DNA of 64,000 nucleotides from Promerops cafer (Eukaryota; Chordata; Aves; Passeriformes; Nectariniidae): positions 634,515 through 698,514 of the forward strand of contig VZSE01001754.1 of the NCBI GenBank assembly GCA_013398275.1, in the 5' to 3' direction. A model generated the notes under the pieces. It was not told the origin of the DNA and did no database searches. It saw nothing but the letters and a program-made list of their open reading frames with translations. Position 1 is the first letter of the stretch. Each line of letters opens with the position of its first letter. Positions 10,201-22,899 of the stretch are shown in pieces. A program made the translations under genes and the position numbers.

Positions 10201-12104
10201 GTTATTTCACTTATGAGATCAATGTAGGCATTTAATGCAATATTTTTAAAATATGGAGGACACAAAGCAGAGAGGCAATGAGAGAAAATGGGATTTACTT
10301 GGACTTCCAGCTACATCCTTTGAGAATATCATGTCTTTTCTTTTCTCCTCCTTGCTGGTCTATCAGTCTGTACTACAATTTACTACTGGAGAAAAAAAAT
10401 TACTGTTTTCCCTCTAAATAGCTATCAGCATGTTCTTTCTCTATAAATCCTAGTGAGATCCCTGGTGGTGGCATAACAGTTAACAAATACAGAAAGTGAT
10501 ATAGAACAGCTTCATTTCCCCAGCATATTAAAACTACAGTTGTCAGCATTTAATGTCTCTGATATCCTTAACCCCCTACAAGTTGTAGAATTAGCTAAAG
10601 CTTTGCCTCCAGGTATCCCATCAGGATGCTCCAATACAGAGATTTACATTCAGTGTAACTCTCTAGGAGTAAAATATCTTTTTTGACATACTTAATGTGT
10701 CATAATAACTGCAAATTTATTGTATCAAGCATTAACCACTTTCTCCTTCATACATGCCTGGAGCAAGGAAGAAACATCACTATTACCATAACTATGCTAC
10801 ACTGAATGAACAAATATGCAGAAGCCTTACTGCAGACTTCAATCATTTGCATTATTTTTAAATGATATAATTTTAAAATACGTTCATTTTAGAGCCATAA
10901 ATGAGAATGGAGCAGATGGTTAGAGCTTAATTTAGAGTAATTTGTCCATTAAAATACACTGCATTGCCAGTGAGTCTTTGTTATAACACTAACTCATTAC
11001 AATGGAGTTGTAATTTATGGGGTAGAGGGAAAGGTATTGGACCTTTAGGAAAAGTTTACAGTCTTAGAGTATTCACTAGGAGAAGTGAACACAGATAAAC
11101 ATTTCAATACAAAATTATTAAGGAAAAAATGGGAAAACCAAAAATAAAATAATTAAGATTTGCAGTCCTTTCAGAACTCCCAGTGTTCCTACACAGAAAG
11201 GATATTCACATGCACAAATAAGAGGATCTTCTTTATATAATGTTAATCATAGATTTCTTCATTTGCACTGACTTTTAACTGTTGAAAAATGTAGAAGTTT
11301 ACAGCTTCACGTTACAGCAGTAAAGACTTTTATAAATAATTTTTTAGAAATATTTTGAATAAGCAAGTTATGAATATTGAAATTCATTATTGTATTGTTC
11401 TCTGCATTAAAAAACATATTTTAAAGCTTTTTCATCTTAATACAAAAGCCCAATAAGGCTGTTAATGTGTTCAGTCTGTATTAGAATTAATTTTATGTTC
11501 ATTATCTATCTGTAGGGAAAATGAATGAGCAACAGGGAGGCAAAAAGCACACATGAGATATAACAATTTAGGTTAATCAAAGCTAAAGGTAATCTGAAAA
11601 ACTTTAAAGGCACATAAAATATAAAAAGCATAAGTTTCTTTCAGAGAAAATTCACTGCTGTTATAGTCAAACTGGCATTAGGTGAAATAAATCGTTTGTG
11701 TTTTCATATCTTCCCCATATCTAAATTATTTTTTTATTCCAGAAAGGAAATATTTCTGTAGTTTTGATCAGAGTACCAAAATTTTTCCTTAATACTTAGA
11801 GGTTGCTCAAAAGATGGTGATTAAACACATAGTTACAAATGAAATTATATAGAAACAATACTAAATCTGTTATGAAGCTTGTATTGCATATACACATTCA
11901 TATAAATAGATATGTGTGTGTATTTACATATAAGTTCTTATATGGACATGTAGTGCTCATAACTGGTTGCAATGAGAGAACACTGACAATTATTAAATAC
12001 ATTAAAAACTGCAGTACCTTGTAACTTATACAATTATTTAATTGTGACAAAATGTTAGAATAATTTATTAGGGGTGGTGCTGGGCTGAAAGGTTCACATT
12101 GTGG

Positions 12105-12198
12105 TATCACAGAATGGTTTGGGTTGGAAGGAACCAGCTGGTTCCAACCCCCTGCCAAGGGCAGGGACACCTTCCACTAGCCCAGATTGCTCCAAGCA
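12105..12198 (-). mobile_element. CR1 LINE 3' end, short inverted fragment
   Basis: TATCACAGAATGGTTTGGGTTGGAAGGAACC is followed by TGGTTCCAACCCCCTGCCA, AGGGCAGGGACACCTTCCACTAG and CCAGATTGCTCCAAGC, a close match to the reverse complement of the common avian CR1 3' UTR. It ends abruptly at about 12198, so only about 95 bp was inserted or retained. Short open frames on both strands (79-90 codons) run through it and are not genes. Confidence 0.93.
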
Positions 12199-14897
12199 AA
12201 TTTTTGTATCAAGAATTGTCTGCCATATATGACTGTGGCAAGGAGGAAAGAGAAGTTCAGGACAAAAGAGTCCACAAACCAATAATACCTGAGAAATACC
12301 CACATATCCAAAGGCAATTTCTGACTGAGATATTTTAGAACACATCTGCTAAAAAAGAGCTGCTGTGGAATATCTAATTTTCTAGCTCAATATGAATGTG
12401 TTATATTTGATATAAAAGTATTGTGCTCTCCAAACTGACTGTATAATAAATTAAAGCTTTGCTCAATTTAGAAGATCACACATAAATATTATTACCATAA
12501 GATGGAAAAAAGTGAAAGGCAAATCCATGCTACAAGGTTGCAAGTTTATTTTAAAACAAAACACTAACTAAATTTCATATAGCGGGACTTTCAGTTGGTA
12601 ACAAGAGCCTCGTCTCCTGGATTGTATGAAACTAGAAAAGGGAAGGAACAAGATAACATTATGTGATTTCCTCTTTTCAAATTACTCTGATTCTTGCCAA
12701 ATCTCTATCTTCTCAAGCCTGCTCCAAAAACATCAATAAGTGTCTAATATCCCCCATAGCTTCTACCTAATTTATACAGTACAATTTATAAATTAGTGGA
12801 TATGTTTTTATCTTTTTGTAAAATATCAAAGCAATTGCTGAAGTGCAAGACATGGCTAATGACATTTGGTACTACAATATTGCAAAATTTTATATGTAGT
12901 TGGATCTTTAATTTTTAAGTAGAAATGAGAAGAGAAAAGAAAAACAAACAATCCCCAAATAGCAGAACTTGATGAACTAAGAAAACAGTCTCTTCGTGGT
13001 ATGCATAAACTATTTTAATAGGATAGTGATAAGAACTAATTTTTGAAAGTGTATAAAAATCAAGAGAGTCAGAAATCTAGTCATATATCCTAGTGTAATA
13101 ATTTTAGAGTTAGGATCAAAACTCTCGTTAATCACCAAAAGCATCTGTTCCACTCTGATTTTTTAGAAAAGCAGACTTTGTTTCAATTCATTTTAAATTG
13201 GATATATAAAACCTAGTCTCTCACAGCTCAGTTCTGATTTTACCTATTGACTACAAAGGGAACTAAGGGTTACCAGCTGAAACTTAAATATCTGACTTCT
13301 GGGTTTCTGACGTTCTCCAAAAACAATTCTACCCTGACAGTTTTAAAGCTGTGATGGTGTTACATGTCTTCCTTGCAGCATAAATAAATACAAGCTTTCA
13401 ATGACCCATTTTATAACTGCATGAGCTCCAATGCAAACTGTTCCACTCTGCCAGGAAGCTGTGGTACTCATCTGGTCCTGCAACTGGCACACACAGGGCT
13501 TAGAGTTTCTGCATGGTGACATATTTGGGTGTTCCATGCTTACCTGGGAAACAGTAACTTCCACCATAAATTCAAAGATTTGAACTTCACTGAGCTTGCC
13601 TACAAGCTACAGGGTATTTTCTGTAGACCTTTTTAGATTTTATATATACATATGTAAAAACATTCTGGTAACACAACATTTTCAAGTAATTATGCAATAA
13701 ACTGAAGATTTCCAGCTGCACGAAATCCCTCTTTATCAAAGAACATGTTGTGTTTTCGTCAAATATCACTTACTCAGTTTCAATAAAACATCTTCAACTA
13801 TATTTTTGGATCCTGTGCTTTTCCAAATTTGAGATCATTTCCTAGAAGGTGGTTCTGTATAAACAGAAAAATAAGCAACATGAAGTGTATTAGATTACTT
13901 CCAGAAAGACCAAAAATATTGTCAATACTGTTCAATACATTTCATGAAAATACATTATGTGAAACAAGCCTGATAGCCTTCTACAACACTACTAATTCAA
14001 GTCAAAAATTTGACTGTGTTTGGTTCAAACTCATTATACACCTGTGTTCAATTAGTGTCTTCAAGTCACACTGAGATCCTCTGACGAGAAATGCTGGATT
14101 CTGTAAGTGCAAAAATACTTTGATGGCATCTCAAGATTTGCAGAATTCCCAAAAGAAATCTATTATCCCCTGGCAGCTGGCAACATGTTGTTGATTTATT
14201 ACATTGCCTGCAATGAAAGCCTTGGCAGCGTGGCCTCAGGAAGGGTTGGAAGGAGGGTCTTGGTTGTCCCAGTATGAATCCAACCCCTGAAAGTCTATAG
14301 GGCTGTATGGACACATGCTGCATGGCAGGATCCCCAATTTTCCAGGGTCTGCTCTGGACAGGGTGAACTTAAAATCAAACAGTAGCTTCAGGATGAACAG
14401 TGAAAGGATTAATACCAGCCCTTAATGCAAAAAATAGTGATGCTGTGAACGGGCATAAAACCAAACCTATCTGTTTACCTCTGAAACATTCCTCCCCTAA
14501 ACTCATAGCATCCTACGCATTCTTGTTTTCCAAAGGTTTCTAGAAACAAATCCAAATACAGACAGATTCTGAATGATGCAGCTGCAAATTCCCTCCTCCC
14601 TGAAAGATTCAGTGTTGCAGGACTATTAATTGTGGAGTGGTCAGCACCCCTTTAATGGGCATTGAAAAGTCAGGGCTTTGATTCCAGCCTTGAAAGAAAC
14701 CATAAATAAAATGCTCTGTTCTTTTCTCTAAAGAGTAACAACACTCTAAACAGTAACAGTAATATAGAATTGCACCACAGATTGTTTCTGAAAGCAATAA
14801 CAATTTTTTATAAGTTTAATATAAAATCATTTTTCTGTATCTTACTAGTAAAAATGATGGCTCCAGATGATTAAATGAAGCCCGTGTAAATATTCAG

Positions 14898-14922
14898 AAA
14901 GGTTTTATAAAACAAAACCTTT
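14898..14922. repeat. Inverted repeat, 9-bp arms
   Basis: AAAGGTTTT (14898-14906) and AAAACCTTT (14914-14922) are exact reverse complements separated by ATAAAAC. Function unknown. Confidence 0.8.
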
Positions 14923-17900
14923 TCACCTAGCCAAAGCAGAGACATTTTTTGCTTATTGGTTTGAAGAGCAACTATAGAATAAGATTGATTTCAGAAATCT
15001 CTTAGAAAAATGATCAGGGTAATGTTTCATGGAAAAAACTTAAATATAAGACCAGTAAAGCATTTATTTGCTCAAGTATTACTTTCCAACTGCCAAGATA
15101 TTTCAAAGCTACATTTTTCTTATCAATCTGCTCCATGTTTATATCTTAAAACATTCAACTTAGACATCCTTTACAGATGCAGGTATTAAGATTCACAGCA
15201 GCCCAGACTGTAATGAGTGGGTGAATATCTGTTTGGTCTACAGCCAAAATTAGCATCTTCTCCCCTGATTTTAGTTATGTGGTGATGGATGCCAGGGTGC
15301 AGCAGGGCCAGTCACTCCTTTGGGCTGAGCACTGCGAGCAGGGAAGGGTCCCCATGGGGAAAGGAGCCCTTGGATGGGGCATGGGTGAGGTCCCACGTCC
15401 CAAGTCCCAGGAGACTGCTGAGGACCATTAACTCCTACTGGTGTCCTCAGGGTCCTGACACTGGGGATTAAAAAAATTAATTAAGTAGTAGAAAAACTGA
15501 AAAAGCAAAATTCTGTTAGAAAAAGGAAGACTTTAAGCATTGAAAGTCGCCTGAACAGAAACTTTTCTTTGTCCTTGTAAATATTTGCTATTCTTTTTCC
15601 TAACCAGAGTTCAAACTTTAAGTCTGAAACACAAGATTGCAACTCAAAACTTTGAGCTGGGCACCAAAAGTATCTTTAGCTGCCCAAATCTCTCCAAATA
15701 GAGCCTTTTGTTCTCTGTGTATTCAAAAATTGGTATAGTCCATTAATTAACTTATTTAGATTGAATAGAATAAGATCTTCTGCTCTGGGATTTGTAAGTA
15801 ATGTCTCAGTCACTTGAAATGAGACTCAGCACCATTGACTGCATCCAGTGACCTGAAAATACATTTTCCCCCCAGCTTTTGCTAAAGTCTTCAAACATCA
15901 ACCCACAAAATTTTTATGACAATTGATGTTTGTCTGTAATGTGCATCACTCTAAAGTATTTTAAAATGCCCTGTATCAGCCCTGAAGAGCAAAGATAATT
16001 GAGAAAGCCAGCATGAAAAGTACATAAACTCTCAAAATACTTCACATCTTCAATGTCAGCACCTGGTGCACAACACATACAAATTACTATGAGAGGTTAT
16101 ATGAAAGCTTTCTGTTACAAGCAACAATAAACTTTGATTTATATATTCAATATTGGACATACAGTTTTAAAAAATTTAATTTTGTAATTATGTTTGGAGG
16201 AAGTTCATGGGAATGACACATAGTTTGAAAGTCTTAATGCATTCCCCTGGAGAAGTGCTGTGGTCACACTTTGCTCACCTCAAAAGAAAGTCCGTGGGTA
16301 GATAACCAACTCTTAAATGCTCCTAGAGAAGAAAAAAATGACAGTGGTTCTTCCTCTTCTGCATAGACGATACGAATATCACTAAGATCCTGGCATCACA
16401 ACACTATAAAATTTGGGGGTTGTTCAAGTGTCATAAAATTAATTGAAACACTTCTTAGCAGCTTTTGAGCATGCAATTTGGTACTTTCAGAACTGTGCTG
16501 GCTGGCTGGAAGGAAGAACTTAGTAAAGGGAATAATTCAAGTTAAGAAACTTGAAAATGCCATCACTGTAAAATTCAGGTACCTTTTTTTTTGGTTGGTT
16601 GGTTTGGTTTTTTCCCTGGCAGTATGGACATTCCCTAGACATCTCTGTTTTTTAATGGAATTCCAGCTGCCAGGTTTGTGCTGAAGTGTTCAGAATTTAA
16701 GAGAGCTGAGATGTCTCTGTACCTGCCTTATATCTGTGGTGTGGTGGCAGTGATGACCTAAACATCTTCTGAATTATTTTTGCTGTCAGGCAGCACTGAC
16801 AACACACAATATATAGATAAAATCTGGCAAGCCTCTGGAGGGCAGGGTATTTCTTTGATGTGTTCTTCCTACAGAATCAGTTAAGTCAGATGGAGCATCT
16901 GAGACCTTGCTACCAGTGCTCTCCAAGACAAATTTATTGCTTGGATGAAAAACAGCCCACTAGTTTCTGAGTCCCCTAAATGCAATGTTGAAGACATGCA
17001 CTTCATCAGGCTCTGAGTGAGAAATGTTACTGATTGGTTTCTTTGACCACAGTTTGCTGTGTGTACAGTAAATTGTACACACAATTAGAGAGGATGTGGG
17101 GAGCAGGAAGGGTAATGACCTGTTTGTCTTATCCCACCTAAACACACTGGATCGGAAAGAGGTCACAGAAAGGAGAAGCAGATTTCTAAATCCCTGAAGA
17201 AAAATTATCACATTGAGCCTGGGGAATACTTTGGAATGAAGGTAGGAACAGACACAGGAAACTGGGAGGTTGTAGCCTGGAAGACTAAGAGGAACAGGAG
17301 GATCTTCCTGCAATTGTGAGCAGACCCCAGACTGCTCAGAAGTAAAGAAAGATTTTCCTAGAAACATAACTAACTGACTGGAGCATATGGCATTCAACCC
17401 ATCATTCTCAAACTTTTGTGCTCCCCGAGGAGGCTGTGCAAGATAAATAATCGTCACTACTAGAAACCTCATGAATCATTGGGAAGATAATTGAATGCAT
17501 CATTACCAAAGCAAAAATAGTGAAAAATTTCGTTTCTCGTTCTGCTTTAGATTCTTTTTCAGAAACCTCAATACAAAAGAGAGAAAAATAGTACAGACTG
17601 CATAAATTCATATCAAAAGAACAAAGTGCCCAAAACCTCTGAATATCTTGAGCTGCAAGGTACATTATTCTGCACACAACCATTTAAGAGTGACTGTGTG
17701 CCCAACTCTCCTGAAGGTACTGCTTTTCAGATGAGCCAAAAAATTGTCTCAATACATAGACAGAGTTGGAAGAGAGAAATGTTGGCACTGGAAATAGAGG
17801 AAACCTCTGCTTGCAATAAGTAATAAGGTTATAAGCAAACTATTCCATAGAAGAAAATGTCAGCTGTGCAAATGCAAGAGGAAGAAGAACTGGTTAGGTA

Positions 17901-18031
17901 GCAGCTCTTCAGAAATAAAGCTGAGTTATTATAAATGACAAAGCATACTGGAATTAATCATACACAATCACAAAATAATAGCAATCATTATGTTAGAACA
18001 TATGTAGAGTCATAAAAAATTATCTACCTAT

Positions 18032-18095
18032 GGCCTCTCCACTCTGAGAAGTCCTCACCTGGTGTACTGCATCCCATCACAGACTTAGTTCAAGA
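18032..18095 (+). mobile_element. Possible degraded CR1 ORF2-tail fragment
   Basis: GGCCTCTCCACTCTGAGAAGTCC, CACCTGGTGTACTGCATCCCAT follow the CR1 segment CCTCTACTCTGCTCTGGTGAGACCCCACCTGGAGTACTGCATCCA. About 45 bp align by eye, then the match is lost. Plausible old remnant, not certain. Confidence 0.4.
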
Positions 18096-20432
18096 AAGCT
18101 ACAGATTAACAAGACTGCATATCTTGATGCCACATTACTTCTAATTCCTGACAGAGCTGTTTGGCCTTTGTTTGACTGGACACAGAGCTACACTGACATG
18201 GTTTTAGAGACTCAGTGCCCAACACCAAAGAAAGCACAGCTAATACACTACATGTGAATTGTCTTCTAATCACAATTATCTCTAATTTATTACAAGGAAC
18301 AGAAATTGTACATAATGTCTCCTTAATATCCTCCTGAAGTTCTTGACTTGTAAGATATCTGATGTGCAGCTCATTAAAATCTTTGTCCTGCAGAGAAGGA
18401 CAGCTCATTGCCATTTGTTCCTCTCACAGGATCAGTGATTTTTCCTCTGTACCTTGCAATACTAACAGCTCATGAATAGCATCCAAATTTACACTAACCT
18501 TGCCAAAAAATTATTCATGAAAAGATCATCATAACAACTGATCCAATTCAAGTATTTCTAAACCTCTTTGCTTTGCTTTGCTAGGGCTGAAGGTCAAGAA
18601 ACAAACATTCAAGCACACTAGAAGTCTGGGCAGAAGAACATTGAGGAACTGAAGGTCAGCAAGTGCTTATCTCCTGTGAGACTTAATCCAAAGAGCCACA
18701 AGTCTCTCTATTCAGATTCAATTCTGTCTTTCTTGAATTCTTATAATCAAGCTCAAGCCTATCTTTTTTACATCCCCAGATACACTATTCTTGCCCATTG
18801 GCAAATTTCAGACATTATCTCAGCTTTTCAGATGACATTTCCATGGCTTATTATGCTGCAAAGATGTCAACTTCTAGTGTTCATTGTCTCTCACGTGGAT
18901 ATTGTCCAACAGTTAATCTCTTCTTACAACCTCTGAGGAATTGGAAATGTCAATAGAATATCCTGGAGCAGGTTCTGGAAAATTTCTCAAGTCTTTGAAA
19001 ATATGGCTTACAAAAAAAACCCCAAAAAACAAACAAATCTCCCTGGCCCTGTCAGCTGTTTCTCCTGCTAAAATAAAGACAGATAATTATTTCTACAAAA
19101 GGAGGTGGGAAAAAAATGGCCCTAATTTATGGGCCATGGGCTGATAAATATCACATAAAGACTAATGATTGAAAACCTAAATAAAAGTTTTTATTACAAC
19201 AGGGTTACAACCCTAGCTATTAATCCAGTAAAATTAAGGTTGACTTCAGCTGCCTCCTGCAGACTAAGACTTCTTGATGTGTATCCAGGCTTCTCACGGG
19301 TTTTTTTTACTGCCTTTTAAATATTGCTTTTTGTGTTTCTTTTTCCTTCACATGTTTTTGATAAGCTGTTGGGACTACAAGTTACTAGAATGTGGATGTT
19401 GTGAACCACAGTAACACTACAGGTACTTTGCCATCACAGTCCTTCCTACGTGATGATCCTCAAAGGATTTCATGTCAGTGATGAAATTAGTGGGAGTCAC
19501 ACAATTATTCATGTCCTCAGTGTCTGGTGGGATCACAGTAGTTCTTTATGTACATTAACTTTTACATTTCTCCTGCACAAGCCAAATGGTATCCAAGGCT
19601 CTTCTTGGTCCTTTTTTGAGGCCCTCTATCTCGTTGCCACTGCTCTGCTGTGGTTTTCAGTCTTGCAGAGACATTACAGAGTGTTGACAACATTATCTCG
19701 GGATCCATTGCTCTCCATGGCCTGGAAATTTTTCCCTATCCTATATTTCCACTCAAAGTGAATTTTTCTGAGTAACTTTCAATCTTACAGCACAGAAGTT
19801 TCAAAAGTGTGTCCTGTAACCATTCAGGCACACTTTAGTAGTGCTTTTTTGTAGCCATTTTCTAATGACTCTGAGATAGGACTGTAACTCAAGTTATACA
19901 ACTATTCCAGGTGCATTTTCTGAGCATATTAAGTATCTACTAGCAATAGGTTTGGCCTCTTAGTTTTAGATGAGTATTTTTTCTAATTTGCCATTGAAAG
20001 TCACACCTTCGATCTAATAATTTTGCAGGATGGTACCATTTTAGTCATGATACTGGTTTCCTTTTTTTCTTAAAAAATTTGGGGGTTGAGCACTTGACTA
20101 TTTTGTTGGAGGATTTCTCACCAGTTCCAGGCAGCTGTGCTGAAAATTTCAAGGGTTGAAATGATGCCTCTATTGTAGATAGCTACATCCATCTTTCTTA
20201 GCTACAACACTGAAGACATTCTGTGTTCTTGTAGCTTTGCAGACTGTGAGGAAACATTTCCAGCTTCATCTTTCCTCTAAGGGTGCCATTTCCTTGGTTT
20301 CCTTCTGTCTTGGTTTACAAGGCAGTATCTGCTACAGAAAGGCAGCAACGCCTCCCTTAGAATGGAGAATGTAAAATCCCCTCCCTCCGGATTATTGGAA
20401 TTGTGAAATTAAGGGGCTCTCAGGCCTCTGCC

Positions 20433-20475
20433 TGAGGATAAGAGTAGCAGTAGATGTGAGGATAAGAGTAGCAGT
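20433..20475 (+). repeat. Two 19-bp direct repeats inside the LTR-like block
   Basis: TGAGGATAAGAGTAGCAGT occurs at 20433-20451 and again at 20457-20475, separated by 5 bp (period 24). A local duplication within the element. Confidence 0.93.
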
Positions 20476-20539
20476 TTTTACTAATATGTGCAATAAAGCA
20501 AACAAACCACAGTAACAGCTCTGGCGTTAATCCCAAACA

Positions 20540-21140
20540 GACCCAGCAGCAGTGGGAGCCTTTCGGCTGCGGCGCTTTCCCTTCGCTGCAGTTCCGGGCA
20601 CAGCCGGCAGGGGCGCTGGCAGCTCCCGATGTGCAGGGCAGGTGCGGTGCTCCCCACGTGGCTGCAGGGGGCGCTCCGGCGCGGGCTCGGCAAACACGTG
20701 GCGCTGCTGGCGCGCTGAGGCAGGAGGGAAGATGGAGGAGAAACGCGGCTCTACGAAAACCTCGGTGCAGCCGGCCCGGCCCCTCCAGCAGGACTCTCAG
20801 GAGAAGCAGGCTGGAACCGCAGGGATGAGCAGAAAAAAATGTCCTGGGCTGGTAAGCGAGATGCACCAGAAACTCCGCGGCAGCAGCTGGAACTGCGGGG
20901 GGTCCCGGCCGGGCGTGGAGAGAGCCCAGAGCAGCGCCAAAGAAACAGCGGGAGGGTGGGACAGCGGCTCCAGGCAGGGCAGCGAGGAGAGGCAGGATTC
21001 CCCGGAGAGCACGAGCAGAGGCCGGTCCGTCTCTCAGGCTGGCGATGAACTATCCCCGCGGCAAGCGACAGCCGTCCCCGTCCTCACCCGGTGCCAGCCG
21101 GGCAGCAAGAGAGCGAGGCCGACCCCAAACTCGCCTTTTA
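20540..21140. promoter_or_regulatory. CpG-island-like block within the LTR
   Basis: CpG dinucleotides are frequent here (e.g. GGCTGCGGCGC, GCGCTCCGGCGCGGGCTCGGC, CGGCCGGGCGTGG), in sharp contrast to the CpG-poor flanks. Retained CpG suggests youth or an unmethylated state. By position it belongs to the LTR-like element, so promoter activity, if any, would be viral-derived. No initiator or exon can be pinned down from sequence alone. Confidence 0.45.
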
Positions 21141-21450
21141 CCTGCCTCGTACTCTCGCCATGGTTCTGCCTTTCCCCTTGCCTTGTTCCAAGCACCCAGT
21201 TCTCAGTGCCTCCCCGACTTCTAATGGGGAAAATTCCAATCCCCAACACCTTCTCTGTTGGTTCATGGGCTTCTCACCAGGAGTCTGCATTTGTCCACTG
21301 GTTCCTGAGTTAATTGTAGATGAACAACACTTGGCCTCACTTCTTCAGTCTTATGTTGCTGTTTACTTGCCATTAAATTACGCCTGGCTCCCTAAACCAG
21401 TAGCAATTGAATTTAGTTATTGGTCTAACAGCAGAGCTGCAATCATAGAA

Positions 21451-22899
21451 ATGGAATCATTGACATTCTTCTGCAAAACTTCATCCTCGGCATCTCCTCA
21501 TCTTCTAAAGTTACACTGAAGTTCTTCTTCCCTTTACTAGATGTCTTTGCAGCCTTGTTGATTGTTACTTCTCCCCTCCTGAGATAGCATAACTTTAGAG
21601 GATAAAGTGACTCTCTTTCCTCCACATTGTGCTTTAGTGCCTAAAAATAGGCAGTCTTTCTTTCTGCACATTGTTTTCCACGTAATGTGCACCATGACGA
21701 ACATGCCTGTATTTCAGGTCACCTGCTTCCTTCCTTGATTGTCAAGGTTTGAATCCTTGTATTTTAAATCTATTATCTGTGTAATTATGTTGGCATTAGT
21801 GTTCATTTTGTATGAATTCATTTTCTTAATCCTTTTATTTGGGCTTCTTTGTAATGTCATGTTGTCTAGACATGTTCTAGACAACTCATGTTGTCTAGAA
21901 TGCCACCTCTTGTGTACAGTCCTACCCTTAGTTAAGTATTTTTAATGTATTTGAGATTACATTTCTCAGCAATGAGAAATCCTTTTTTTAGCTCCTCGGC
22001 TGTGGGTGTGAGGCCAGTATTCCTTTATACTCTCATTAGGTATGTATTGTTAAATGGTGCTGTCTTAGATCTACATCCAGTAAAAATGAGGGACTTTTCA
22101 GCTAATTCCTGGCAGAGGAATGAATTATCTGATTGTGTACCAACAGGGTGTTAGATGAGTGGGCCTGCAGATTCCCCTGTGCTGCATCCACACTGGGGGG
22201 CAAATTTCAGAATTCAGTCATATGGACATGGAGCCTAGACAGAGAACAGATTTGGAAAATCCCTTTAGCTGCAGTACAGATGTATATGGACATAAATAAC
22301 TGAAATTAAAGTCCTATATAAATGTCTTTTCTGGCCTTTTAGGTGTGTTTCCAATTAATAGCACATTGCTGACTTACCCATTTTGTATTTTCCATCATTT
22401 TCCTGTCTTTATCCCTCATTGACTTTGCACCAGACAGACACCAGTCCTGCTTTCCTATTGCATTCATGCTTGTAGAAATAGGATTTTAGCTAGAACTTCA
22501 TAATTCCCTGGCATCTGAGACTTTCCATACCTCATACCTTTGTTTCCAGTGCTGATTTGTTTCCATTTACAACATTTTTCTGTTTGCTGATGCTTTTGCT
22601 AGGTTGGGCACTGTCACAGTGCTTCATTTACTTACTAGCTAGTTACTTGCTAATGAGTAACATGAACATAGTAAAACTCTTGTAAAACTAAAAATTAGCC
22701 TGGCATATAGGTAGCTAAAGATCAGTGAGATTATTTGCATCCAAACTATCAACTCATCCATAAGCTACAACAAATGCAACCAGGACCTTTTGCACAGGGC
22801 CTTGGATATTTTTCTTGTTCTTGTAATATATTGGTATTGGAGAAAATCTCATAAAATCTGTGCGTACCATCACCTCTTACATTAAAAATTTTCATATCC
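21451..22899. other. Unique AT-rich DNA, no gene seen
   Basis: No coding or RNA gene recognised. Contains the TCTAGACAAC hairpin at 21861-21899. Short plus-strand frames (68-69 codons) look like chance. Confidence 0.5.
21861..21899. repeat. 10-bp hairpin plus a third copy of the arm; p53-like half-site in the centre
   Basis: GTTGTCTAGA (21861-21870), loop CATGT, TCTAGACAAC (21876-21885): exact inverted repeat. TGTTGTCTAGA recurs at 21889-21899. The centre AGACATGTTC fits the p53 decamer pattern RRRCWWGYYY exactly. Function is inference. Confidence 0.85.

Larger units (their letters stand above)
6641..12104. other. Unique AT-rich DNA, no gene seen
   Basis: About 5.4 kb without a supportable gene. 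Open frames are short (at most 122 codons, minus strand 8305-8673) and lie in low-complexity AT-rich sequence. Noted inside are two perfect inverted repeats near 7.4-7.55 kb and an (AAT)n run at 10183-10200. An 8-10 kb stretch of A-rich sequence contains no poly-A-tailed retrocopy that I can recognise. Confidence 0.5.
12199..20305. other. Unique DNA with scattered short open frames, no gene supported
   Basis: About 8 kb of mostly AT-rich sequence. The longest open frame is 170 codons on the minus strand (16960-17472); it has no recognisable domain, no repeated motif and no codon-composition shift, and I treat it as chance. A GC-richer patch lies at 15285-15465 (see findings). A weak CR1 trace is at 18032-18095 and a 9-bp inverted repeat at 14898-14922. 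No RNA gene recognised. Confidence 0.5.
20306..21450. mobile_element. Probable solo LTR of an avian endogenous retrovirus, GC-rich
   Basis: The left edge TGTCTTGGTTTAC and the following GGCAGTATCTGCTACAGAAAGGCAG..., ATGGAGAATGTAAAATCCCC, TCCCTCCGGATTATT and GAAATTAAGGGGCTCTCAGGC resemble long LTRs abundant in songbird genomes. The similarity appears to resume at the right in TTGCCATTAAATTACGCCTGGCTCCCTAAACCAGTAGCAATTGAATTTAGTTATTGGTCTAACAGCAG. The middle (about 20.54-21.14 kb) is strongly GC- and CpG-rich. The orientation is unsettled: AATAAA at about 20493 on plus, a TATA-like TAAAAGG near 21140 on minus. No gag, pol or env sequence flanks it, so it would be a solo or 3'-truncated LTR. A 253-codon plus-strand frame (20552-21313) and a 148-codon minus-strand frame (20420-20866) lie inside it; neither has a recognisable domain. 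Confidence 0.6.

Noticed and set aside
16960..17472. A 170-codon minus-strand open frame
   Set aside because: No recognisable domain, no composition shift, and no splice or promoter context; length is within what chance allows in 64 kb.
20552..21313. A 253-codon plus-strand open frame rich in Gly, Ser, Arg
   Set aside because: It lies inside the GC-rich LTR-like block where stop codons are rare by composition; overlapping frames exist on both strands and no domain is recognisable.
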